Assembly: GCA_964501915.1 (NCBI GenBank)
Contig: CAZCVP010000121.1
Span: forward strand, 1 to 24,156
Direction: 5' to 3'
DNA length: 24,156 nucleotides
Source of the DNA: CAYFPX01 sp964501915
GTDB lineage: Bacteria > Myxococcota_A > UBA796 > CAJQPC01
Below the pieces are notes generated by a model. It saw only the letters and a list, made by a program, of their open reading frames with translations. It was not told the origin of the DNA and did not search any database. The position numbers and the translations under genes were made by a program. Of this stretch, positions 7,183 to 15,700 are shown in pieces. The stretch's first letter is position 1; each line of letters begins with the position of its first letter.

Positions 7183-9011
7183 AGCTCCGCACCAGGTTGA
7201 CGAGCCTCATCGTGCTCGCGTGCCTGGTGCCCCTGGTCCTCACCGGCTTCGTGGCGACCCGCATCGCCGACCGCCTGGTGCTGCGCCAGACCCGGACCGC
7301 CTACGAGCGCCAGGCCCGCAACCTGGCGGTCACGAGCACCACCTGGCTGGACAGCCAGCTCCGAGGCCTCGAGCTCGCCGTCAGCCACTTCCGCTACAGC
7401 GAGCTCGACCTCGACCAGCAGGCCGGCCTGCTGCGCCTGCTCTACCGGCAGTTCGACGCCGTGAACGCCCTGGTGGTCCTGGACTCGGTCGGCGACCCGG
7501 TCGGCCAGCCGGTGCGGGTCTCCGACGGCACGGAGCTGGTCCGGGCGGCCATGGAGGGGCACGAAGTCGTGGACGGGGAGCGACTGGAGACCTTCCTCGG
7601 GCAGCCCGTGGTCACCTGGCCCGAGCCTGGCCAGGCCGTCCTCCAGCGGGCCTACACTCTCCCCTCCCGGTCGGGCAACGTGGCCCCAGTAGCCGTCGGC
7701 CTGCCCGAGACACCCGGCTGGATCCTGGTGGTGGAGCTGAGCCTGCTGGACCTGACCCGCCACTTCCAGGACCAGGCGGTCGGCGGCAGCGCGGCCGTGC
7801 TCGTCGACGAGGAGGGGACCGTCGTGGCCGGCGAGCCCGGGGGGCTCATCGAGACGGACGTCCTGCGGTCCTTCGGGGGACCGGTGGTCGGCGACCTGGA
7901 GTACGAGCTGCCAGACGGCACCGGGGTGCTCGCGGCCTTCGCCGCCGTGGGACGAGGCGACTGGACGGTCGGCGTCGCCGTGCCGAGGGCCATCGCCACG
8001 CGGCCGGGACGGGAGATCCGCGCCCGCACGATGTTCATGTACGGCCTGGCCATCGCCCTGGCCCTGGTGCTGGGCCTGCTCGGATCCCGTCAGCTCTCGC
8101 GTCGCGTGGTCGACCTGAGAGATGCTGCCCTGCGGGTCGCCGAGGGGGACCTCGGCCGGCGGGTGACCACCGTCGGCAGCGACGAGATCGCCGAGCTCAG
8201 TCGAGCGTTCAACTTCATGTCCAGCTCCCTGGCCCGCAACCAGGCCGTGATCGCCACCCACAACGAGGAGATCGAAGCCGCCAACCGGGAGCTGGAGGCC
8301 CGAGTCGACCAGCGCACCCAGGCGCTGCGGGAGTCGCAGGCCCGGCTCGTGGAGTCCTCGCGCATGGCGGCCGTCGCCCAGATGGGGGCCGGTCTGGCCC
8401 ACGAGCTCAACAACCCCGTCGCCGGCATCCTCGGCATGGCCCAGGTCGCCATGGCCCGGGACCCGCAGGGGCCGGACCTGGCGATGCTGCGCACCATCGA
8501 GGAGCAGGCCCTGCGGTGTCGCGAGATCCTCGCCGCGCTGCGGCGCTTCACCGAGAACCGGGAGGACCGCCTGCGGCAGACCATCGATCTGCACGCCGTG
8601 GTGCGGGAGGTCCTGGGACTGGTGGGCAGCGCCTTCACCGCGGCCGGCCTGGAGCTGGAGCACACCGACGCGCCGCCGCTGCCGGTGATGGTGGACCCGG
8701 CGCTGCTCGCCCAGGCCCTGGCGCAGCTCCTGAGGTCCTTCCGGGCCCAGCTCGGCAGCACCGGGCGCCTGGTGATCCTGGGGGAGCCGGGAGAGGACGA
8801 GCACGGCCTGACCTTCCTGCTCGACGGGGCCGAGGCCGGTGCGCGCGACGACTGGCTCGCCAGCGGCATGGGCTTCTGGATCGCCAAGCAGGTCCTGGAG
8901 GAACACGGGGGCCGCCTGGAGGAGCCGGAGCCGGGCGAGGGCTTCGTCTACCGGCTGCTCCTGCCCGCCACCGACCACCCCGGTCCCGAGCGGGTCACCG
9001 ACATCGGATAG
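7179..9011 (+). CDS. Membrane sensor histidine kinase with degenerate ATP-binding domain
   Basis: This 610-residue protein has TM1 at about 7-26, a periplasmic Cache-like sensor at about 28-284, TM2 at 285-303, HAMP at about 304-355, a coiled coil, and HisKA with an intact H-box GLAHELNNPV (His408). The C-terminal region aligns in position with HATPase_c but lacks its key features. The N-box region (from Asp506, ALAQLLRSFRAQ) has no Asn, the DxGxG box is missing, and only SGMGFWIAKQ recalls the G2 helix. It therefore probably cannot autophosphorylate and would depend on a partner, most likely the coupled kinase upstream (TTGA overlap), or act as a scaffold or phosphatase. The TTG start is supported by that overlap and by the immediately following signal-anchor. 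The FecR-like gene begins 9 bases downstream. Signal and output are unknown. Confidence 0.88.
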   Translation: MKLRTRLTSLIVLACLVPLVLTGFVATRIADRLVLRQTRTAYERQARNLAVTSTTWLDSQLRGLELAVSHFRYSELDLDQQAGLLRLLYRQFDAVNALVVLDSVGDPVGQPVRVSDGTELVRAAMEGHEVVDGERLETFLGQPVVTWPEPGQAVLQRAYTLPSRSGNVAPVAVGLPETPGWILVVELSLLDLTRHFQDQAVGGSAAVLVDEEGTVVAGEPGGLIETDVLRSFGGPVVGDLEYELPDGTGVLAAFAAVGRGDWTVGVAVPRAIATRPGREIRARTMFMYGLAIALALVLGLLGSRQLSRRVVDLRDAALRVAEGDLGRRVTTVGSDEIAELSRAFNFMSSSLARNQAVIATHNEEIEAANRELEARVDQRTQALRESQARLVESSRMAAVAQMGAGLAHELNNPVAGILGMAQVAMARDPQGPDLAMLRTIEEQALRCREILAALRRFTENREDRLRQTIDLHAVVREVLGLVGSAFTAAGLELEHTDAPPLPVMVDPALLAQALAQLLRSFRAQLGSTGRLVILGEPGEDEHGLTFLLDGAEAGARDDWLASGMGFWIAKQVLEEHGGRLEEPEPGEGFVYRLLLPATDHPGPERVTDIG

Positions 9012-9020
9012 GGATCGCAG

Positions 9021-9878
9021 ATGCGGGACATCGTCCAGCTCCTCGCGGCCGCCGCCGTCGTGCTCGGGGTCGGCTGGATCGCCTATGGGATGGCCTTCCA
9101 GGGCTCTGGCGCCCCGACGCTCTCGATCGACACCGTCCGTGGCACGGTGCGGGTGGAGGGTTCCGAAGGTCCCGAGACGGCCACCATCGGGGCCACCCTG
9201 GAGGCCCACGCCCGGGTCCGCACGGTCGGGGAGGGTTCCCAGGTCGTGCTGGCGCTCGGTGAGCGCAGTCGGATCACCATCGAGTCGCGGTCGTCGGTCC
9301 GGGTGCTCGGTGCGGTCGACGAAGGCATCGGTCTGGAGCTGGAAGACGGGCGCGTCCGAGCGACCGTGCGACCCGGAGACGGGGCGTTCGGACTGCGGGC
9401 CGGGGAGCGCCAGGTGGCCGCCAGCGACGCCGACTTCGCGGTCGGTCTCGGCCAGGACGGCACCACGGAGGTGCAGGTCGAGAGCGGCGCGGTCTCCCTG
9501 GAGGGCTTCGGGGACGCGGAGGTGGCGTCGGCCGGAGAGCGCATCCTGGCCAGTGGACGGAAGGTCACGCTCGGCGCCATCCCGCGCTCGCTCCTGCTCC
9601 AGGTCGACTGGCCGGAGGCGCAGCGCACCCGGGCGGAGCGAGTGACCGTCACCGGTGCCACGGACCCGGGGAGCCGGGTCACGGTGGTGGGGGCCGAGGA
9701 GCCGGTGGTGGTGGTGGCGGACGGTGAGGGGCGCTTCCAGGTCGAGCTGACGCTGCAGGAGGGGGTGAACGACGTGCTCGTGCGGGCGGTGAGTGTGCTG
9801 GGGGCGACCACGGAGGCGAGCTGGGAGATCGTTCGGGACCGGACGGGGCCTACGGGGGCGTTCGAGGTTCGGTATTGA
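9021..9878 (+). CDS. FecR-domain membrane-anchored protein with Ig-like C-terminus
   Basis: This 285-residue protein starts with a membrane anchor (LLAAAAVVLGVGWIAYGMAF, about 7-26), then a FecR-like beta domain at about 32-190. Typical strands include GTVRVEG, the segment RITIESRSSVRVLG, LELEDGRVRATV and VQVESGAVSLEG. A bacterial Ig-like module follows at about 205-275 (GATDPGSRVTV through GVNDVLVRAVSVLG). Classical FecR proteins have an N-terminal cytoplasmic anti-sigma segment before the membrane helix. Here only about six residues precede it, so direct sigma binding is unlikely, and no sigma factor or TonB receptor is nearby. It probably displays its FecR and Ig domains in the periplasm, perhaps feeding the adjacent sensor kinase, which is inferred from its position 9 bases downstream. 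The ATG has weak AGGGA upstream. Confidence 0.8.
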   Translation: MRDIVQLLAAAAVVLGVGWIAYGMAFQGSGAPTLSIDTVRGTVRVEGSEGPETATIGATLEAHARVRTVGEGSQVVLALGERSRITIESRSSVRVLGAVDEGIGLELEDGRVRATVRPGDGAFGLRAGERQVAASDADFAVGLGQDGTTEVQVESGAVSLEGFGDAEVASAGERILASGRKVTLGAIPRSLLLQVDWPEAQRTRAERVTVTGATDPGSRVTVVGAEEPVVVVADGEGRFQVELTLQEGVNDVLVRAVSVLGATTEASWEIVRDRTGPTGAFEVRY

Positions 9879-10204
9879 GCCGGGGGGAGGGGTCGCGCAC
9901 TGGGGTCGCCCCCGTCGGCGCCGAGGTGCCCCGGGCGCGGCGGGACTGGGGACATCGAGTCCCCACACTTCGCCGCCGGGACACACCGAGTCCCTCGAGT
10001 TCGCCGCCTGGACACACCGAGTCCCTCGAGTTCGCCGCCTGGCGCGGTCGAGGGGGCGCGGCCGGGGCCAAGTGGTTGGAATCTCGTCAGCCGGTGGGAC
10101 GAAAGGGGCTCGCCGGGCGCCCAGGCGGCAATGCGAGGGGACTCGGTGCACCAGCGCAGGAGCCGCGGCGGTCCGATCGCTCCCCCCTTGAAGGACACCA
10201 CCCC
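9879..10204. other. 326-bp non-coding gap with direct repeats and hairpins
   Basis: No convincing gene lies here. Translated frames are low-complexity and rich in Arg, Pro and Gly. The gap holds three head-to-tail repeat copies (9950-10040, described separately), an inverted partial copy at 10138-10148 (GGGACTCGGTG, the complement of CACCGAGTCCC in the repeats), and G+C-rich filler. The AAGGA at 10191-10195 is the ribosome site of the next gene. No clear -35/-10 pair was found, so a promoter for the surface genes cannot be pinpointed. Confidence 0.6.
9950..10040 (+). repeat. Three tandem 29-31 bp hairpin repeats
   Basis: Two identical 31-bp copies (9979-10009 and 10010-10040) follow a diverged 29-bp copy (9950-9978). 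Each begins with a small inverted repeat and ends in TTCGCCGCC. The stems are GGGGAC/GTCCCC with a 5-base loop (from 9948), GGGAC/GTCCC with a 7-base loop, and GGAC/GTCC with a 7-base loop. There are no spacers, so it is not a CRISPR array. It could be a dispersed intergenic repeat, a transcript-end structure after the FecR gene, or a protein-binding array. Confidence 0.75.
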
Positions 10205-12718
10205 TTGACCAGACTCACCCCACGCATCGGCGTAGGCTTGTGGACCGTGATGTGCTCGATTCCCGCCCTGGTGCTGCTCGCGGGGCCGGCGTTCGGCGCC
10301 GAAGCCCTCCTGCTCGCACCCGAGGGAGACCCGATGCCGGGCACCGAGACCGCGCTGGTCCTGGCCGTGTGGGACGGCACCACCGGTCCGGTGGTCAGCG
10401 AGGTCCCCCAGGTGATGGCCACGGCCGGTGAGGTGGTCTCGGTCACGGCCACCGAGCCGGACGGGATCTGGCGGGTGCTCTGGCGCACACCGGAGGAGGG
10501 CGAGTCCGCGGATCTGCTGATCGGACTGCGCGGACAGGCCCCCATCCGGCTCGGCGTCGACCTCGGCACCCCGGCCGCCTCCGGCCTGGAGGGCCCCGAT
10601 CGGGTCGACGGGCGGGCCCGGTCCGCGACGCCGATCCGGATCCCGGTGACCGGAGAGGACCTGCCCGACCCCGAGGAGCTCCAGGTCCAGGTCCCCGAGG
10701 GCCAGGTCGTGGAGGTCCTCGCGGCGGCGGAGGGCCTGGAGGTGCTGTGGCAGCCGCTGCCGGACCGCGAGGCCCGGGCCGTCGCCATCGGGCTGCGGGA
10801 CCAGCGACGGCCTGGCGCCCCCCCGATCTGGGTGACCGCCCGGCTGCGGGCCAAGGTCCCGGTCTCGGTGACCACCGAGCCCGGCACCCGGCTCACGGTC
10901 CAGGTCTCGGGTCGCACCTATGGCCCCGTCGTCGCCGACAGCGACGGACGGGCAGCCACCACCGTGGACCTGTGGCCGGGCGAGACCCGGGCGGAGGCGA
11001 CGCTGGAGGACGACCTCGGCAACAGCCAGCGCACCCCCATCGTGCTGCCCGGCTCCTCGGAGCCGAGCCTGTCGGTCCTGGTCGCCGGTGTGCTGGCGCC
11101 CGGCAGCCCACCGCCGCCGCTCCACCTGAGAGCGATCGATGCACGAGGTCGCTCATGGAGCGGGGGACAGCCCGAGTGCCGCGCCACCGGCGTCGGCGAG
11201 CTGCCCGTGAGCGCGGTCTCGAGCGGGACCTGGCGCGCGACCTTGCCCCCGCGGCTCGTCGACCTCGTCCAGGACCTGCGGGTCGACTGCGGCCTGCCGG
11301 GGACCTCGGCCAGCACGACGATGCGCATCCCCGTCGGCGGCGGCGTGCCGAGGCGGGTCGTGCTGCGCGTCTACCCCGAGGTGCTCACCAGCGACTTCCC
11401 GGTCGCCCAGGTCCAGGCCCACGTCGAGGACCTCACCGGAGACCGGGTGAGCCCGGACCGTCTCAGCCTGCTGGCCGAGCACGGGCAGCTCACGCCCACC
11501 GCCGACGGGCGTCCCCTCGTGGCCGCGGACTTCACCGCGTCACCGGACCACCGGCAGGACGTGATCCGAGCCCTCTGGTACCACCCGCCCGGCACCGGCT
11601 CCGCCTGGGACCTGAAGATCGCCCGGGGCCCGGATGGCCGGCTCATCGTGCGGGCGATCGATCGCCTGGGTCGTCCGATCCCCGAGGTCAGCGTCGCCCT
11701 CCGCGTGAACACCGAGACCCACGAGGCCCTCACCGACGCCCGCGGCTGGGCGGTCTTCACGGGCATTGCCACGGGGGGTCAGCGGACGGTGGAGGCCCGC
11801 ACGACGGACGTGGTCCGGCGGGTCCTGGAGACCACCTGGGCGCCGCTGCCGATCCGGGACCCCGCCGGACCGGACCTGGTGGCGGAGCAGCCCATCGCGG
11901 TCGAGGTCGGCCGGGTCCGAGAGGTCTACATCTCGGCGGACCCCTCCCTGCTCTACACGGGCTCCGGCGACACCGCCCAGGTGACGGTGCGGCTGCTCGA
12001 CCGGGAGGGCAGCCCGGTGGTGGACGAGGAGGTCGTGGTGCAGGCGGACCGGGGCGTGGTCTCGGCGCTGGAGGTCCTGCCGGACGGCAGCCTGGAGGCC
12101 ACCTACTCCCCGCCCACGGGGCTCTCCAGGGGGCCCGTCGAGCTGGTCGCCCAGGGTCCAGGTGGCGCCTTCGCGGCCGCGACCAGCCTCACGCTCCAGC
12201 CCCGCCCGATGGATCGCTCGCTGTCCGCGGTCAGCGGTGTGCTGGCCGGCCCCGGGCCGCGGGTGTCGCCGTTCGTGGGCGTCGACTTCGAGACCCGCTT
12301 CCCCTTCGTGGCGCGTGGGCTCCTCATCCGGGCCTCGGCCGCGGGCTGGGTGGCGCGGACCACCGTGGAGGACAGCGACCGGGAGGCGGACGTCGAGCTG
12401 CACATGGAGCTCGTGAGCCTCTCCGTCGCGGTCTTCGGGCGCTGGGAGCGCGATCTCTGGACGCTGTGGGCCGGCGGCGGAGCCCAGGTCGTGCCCTACC
12501 ACGTGGAGATCCGCTACGCCGAGGTGGCACCCGTGGCCGGCTTCGGACTCCACCAGCCGGGGCTGGTGGCCTTCGTGGGCGGTGGCCGCCGCTTCCGGGC
12601 GGGAGAGGTCTTCGCCGAGCTGCGCGGCCTCGGGGTCTCGGCCTACACCGAGGACTTCGGCTACGAAGGACAGCTCGGGGGCGTGGCCTTGCTGGCCGGA
12701 TATCGGCTAATCTTCTGA
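10205..12718 (+). CDS. Large Ig-like surface protein with C-terminal outer-membrane beta-barrel
   Basis: This protein has 837 residues. The TTG start at 10205 has AAGGA nine bases upstream and gives a proper signal peptide (Arg3 and Arg7, then hydrophobic core IPALVLLAGPAFGA). The ATG at 10250 would give a shorter signal without positive charge. The body (about 35-665) is a chain of beta-sandwich segments. One has carboxypeptidase-regulatory or CnaB-like character (RLGRPIPEVSVALRVN); another is invasin-like (GDTAQVTVRLLDREGSPVVD, about residues 590-650). From about residue 669 the protein changes to alternating aromatic strands (FVGVDFETRF, LWTLWAGGGAQV, FGLHQPGLVAFVGGGRRF) and ends AGYRLIF with a terminal Phe, as in outer-membrane barrels of 8 or so strands. 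Predicted role: barrel-anchored protein holding the Ig stalk at the envelope. Whether the Ig part faces the periplasm or outside is not determined. Confidence 0.75.
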   Translation: MTRLTPRIGVGLWTVMCSIPALVLLAGPAFGAEALLLAPEGDPMPGTETALVLAVWDGTTGPVVSEVPQVMATAGEVVSVTATEPDGIWRVLWRTPEEGESADLLIGLRGQAPIRLGVDLGTPAASGLEGPDRVDGRARSATPIRIPVTGEDLPDPEELQVQVPEGQVVEVLAAAEGLEVLWQPLPDREARAVAIGLRDQRRPGAPPIWVTARLRAKVPVSVTTEPGTRLTVQVSGRTYGPVVADSDGRAATTVDLWPGETRAEATLEDDLGNSQRTPIVLPGSSEPSLSVLVAGVLAPGSPPPPLHLRAIDARGRSWSGGQPECRATGVGELPVSAVSSGTWRATLPPRLVDLVQDLRVDCGLPGTSASTTMRIPVGGGVPRRVVLRVYPEVLTSDFPVAQVQAHVEDLTGDRVSPDRLSLLAEHGQLTPTADGRPLVAADFTASPDHRQDVIRALWYHPPGTGSAWDLKIARGPDGRLIVRAIDRLGRPIPEVSVALRVNTETHEALTDARGWAVFTGIATGGQRTVEARTTDVVRRVLETTWAPLPIRDPAGPDLVAEQPIAVEVGRVREVYISADPSLLYTGSGDTAQVTVRLLDREGSPVVDEEVVVQADRGVVSALEVLPDGSLEATYSPPTGLSRGPVELVAQGPGGAFAAATSLTLQPRPMDRSLSAVSGVLAGPGPRVSPFVGVDFETRFPFVARGLLIRASAAGWVARTTVEDSDREADVELHMELVSLSVAVFGRWERDLWTLWAGGGAQVVPYHVEIRYAEVAPVAGFGLHQPGLVAFVGGGRRFRAGEVFAELRGLGVSAYTEDFGYEGQLGGVALLAGYRLIF

Positions 12719-12732
12719 GGGGATTTTGCGAG

Positions 12733-15700
12733 ATGTTCCTCGGAGGATGGCTGGCCGCCTCACTGGGGTGTGCCCCCGCGCTACCGGAGCCCACGCTGGA
12801 GGGCGTCGCACCGGTGTGGGGCTGGAACGGTGAGTCCACCGACGTCACCGTCGTCGGCACCAACCTGCTGCCCTCGGTCTACGCCTACGCCGACACCCGC
12901 GGTGACCACCGGATCTACGAGGACTTCGAGCTGGAGCTGGTGGACGCGGACGGCCTCGTCATCGCGCTGACGGGCGAGGAGCTGGACACCTACCGGGCCC
13001 TGAAGGCGCAGGTGCCGAGCGGGCACCCGTCCGGCCTCTACGACGTGCGGGTGACGACCCCGGCGGGCAAGACCGCGGTGCTCGAAGGCGGCTTCACGGT
13101 CACCGACACGCGGGCGGACCACCTGTCCTTCGAGGTCGAGGAGGTCGCCTTCGAGGTCCACCAGACGGCCGTGCTGGGCATCGTGCTGGCCGATCCCGAA
13201 GGTGCGCCCGTGGGGGAGGACCTGGCCATCGAGGTCCGGGCCGACCCCGACCAGGGCGCCGACTCCGCCTCCTTCAGCCTCAAGGGGCTGGTCGACGTGG
13301 CGGTGCTCGAGGACGGGGTGGGCATCCGTGGCCGCCTGGGCAGCGACGGCGAGGCGTTCGTCACCGTCACCTCCACGGAGCCCGGTGGGCTGCGGCTGAA
13401 CGTCGACCCCGAGAGCGAGGACTCGCTGATCCGAGGCGACGAGGTCTTCCTGGACTTCTCCCCCGGTGCCATCGAAGGCGCCACGCTGGAGCTTCCGGGC
13501 GAGGACTTCGTGGCCCAGGCCGGCGCCGAGTTCCCGGTCGAGATCACCATCGTCGATGTCTACGGGAACACGGTCGACGACGTGGCCCTCGACGTCTGGC
13601 TGGAGGAGGAGTGCGGGGACCTCCGGGACAGCTTCACCATCGTCGGCAGCCAGACGCGGTACGTGGCGGTGACCGGCGCGACCGACACGACGTGCTCGCT
13701 GAACAAGGTGAAGCTCTACGGCGGCACCACCGGGGAGTCGGCGACCTTCGAGACGACCCCGGGCCCGGCGAGCACCGTCACCCTGTTCTCCGCCGGCCAG
13801 ACCGCGGTCGCCGGGGAGAGCTTCCACCTCCTCCTCTGGGCCGAGGACGACTACGCCAACGTCCTCCAGGACTTCGAGTCCACCGTGACCCTCACCGACA
13901 CCGAGGGCGCCCTGGCCAGCGCCTCCTGCGGGGAGGGCCCCGTGCGCTTCTGCGAGCTGGTCTTCGACACGGCCACCAGCAGCACCATCCTGCAGGCCAC
14001 CAGCGACGTGGCCTTCGGACAGAGCGACCCGATCACCGTCGTGGCCGGCGAAGCCAGCGTGATGCTGCTCCAGGGACCGGAGGGCCCCCTGGTCGCCGGC
14101 GTCGACTTCCCCATCGGCGTGCGCGTGGAGGACGACTGGGCCAACGGCGTGGAGCTGGACCCCGACGGTGCCGATCCATTCGACGTCGACCTCGGCGGAG
14201 AGGCCGCGACGTGCACCTGGGCCGCCGGCGCCGCCACCGGGGAGTACGACCTGAGCTGCCGGACCACGGTGGCCGCCGAGGCCGCCACCCTCACGGTCAG
14301 CCTGCCGAGCCGTGGCCTGGAGGCCACGTTCGCCGACCTCGAGGTGGTCAACGGCGACCTGGCCGCCGTGGCACTCACCCCCGAGTCGAGCACCGTGACC
14401 GCGGGCGTGCCCTTCGCCCTCACGGCCGTCGCCACCGATGCCTGGGGCAATGCCTACCTCGAGCAGACCGACTCCGTGATCGACCTCTCCGAGCCCTCCG
14501 GCACCCTGTCTCCGGCCAGCCTGACGCTGCTGGGCACGGGCCAGGGCAGCACCGACGTGACGATCCTGGCGGCCGGCCCGGCGGTGGTGATCACCGCCAG
14601 CCAGGCCGGCGTGGCCTACGGGACCACCACGGTGACGGTGGAGCCGGCCGAGCTGTCGGACTTCGACGTCGGTGCCGACCAGGGCTGGACCTGGCTCGAC
14701 GAGGCGCTGGAGCTGCGGATCACCGCCCTGGACGCCCACGGCAACACGGTGACCGGCTTCACCGGTGCGGTGACCCTGACCTCCACCACGGGCTCCTTCG
14801 GTGATCAGGTGCTCACCGAGGTGGACGGTGGCGTGGTCACGACGAGCCTGACCTGGACCGACGCGGTGGTGGGGGACACGGTCCGGGCCGCGGCGGACTC
14901 CGGTGAGACGGGGGAGAGCGCGGCCATCGACGTGCTCGACGGGGACTGTGGCTCGCCACCGGTCGCGGAGCTGCTCCTCGACGGGCTCTCGGAGGACCTG
15001 GTCTGCCGCATCGGGGGCGCGGCCACCGTCGCCGCGGACCTCAGCGGCTCCAGCGGCAGCCCGACCGTCTTCCACCTCGACGACGGCCAGGGGGGCTTCA
15101 CCCGGCTCGCGAGCTCCACCTCCACGCTCCAGGTGGACTCGGAGGGAGCCTGGGTCGTCCAGGCTGTCGTCGGCGACGACCAGGCCTGTGGCGGGGCCGC
15201 CAGCGCGACGCTGTGGGTCGGAGACGCTGACGGCGAGCCCGTGGGTCCGGTCACCGTGGCGACAGCCCACACCTCGCGCACGGCAGGCTCCACCTCCAAC
15301 GGCAGCACCACGGTCACCGTCTCGGCGACCACCTGCTCCGGCGACCTCGCCGCGGCCGGCACCCTCTACGTGCGGGCGGACCTCGGCGACTTCAGCGGAC
15401 CGGCGGCCACGGGCTCCGGCCTCGCTCTCACCCTCGACAGCGCCGGCAGCGCCACCGCCACCTGGAGCGTCCAGTCGAGCGAGCACGCCGGCACCGCCAC
15501 CCTGGAGGCCGGGACCCTGGACGGCGCCTCCTGGGGCAGCGGGACCGTCGACGTCACCGGTGACAGCGCCCGGCCGACGGTGGTCTCCGTCGACCCGAGC
15601 GGCACCACGAGCGAGCTGCTCGACCAGGTCGTCGTGGTGTTCACCGAAGCGATGAGCGAGAGCTCGATCTCGACCAGTCGGGTGGGGCTGGCCGGAGACG

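Noticed and set aside
9950..10040. Possible CRISPR array
   Set aside because: Copies abut without spacers, only three exist, and no cas gene is near.
7074..10151. Very long open frame on the minus strand (about 1000 codons)
   Set aside because: It lies opposite well-supported kinase and FecR genes, its translation is low-complexity (rich in Gly, His, Gln, Arg), and it has no domain motifs; a side effect of G/C-rich third codon positions.
10205..10238. TTGACC and TAGGCT as a promoter for the barrel protein
   Set aside because: The gap is 22 bases, outside the usual 16-18, and TTG at 10205 fits better as the start codon.
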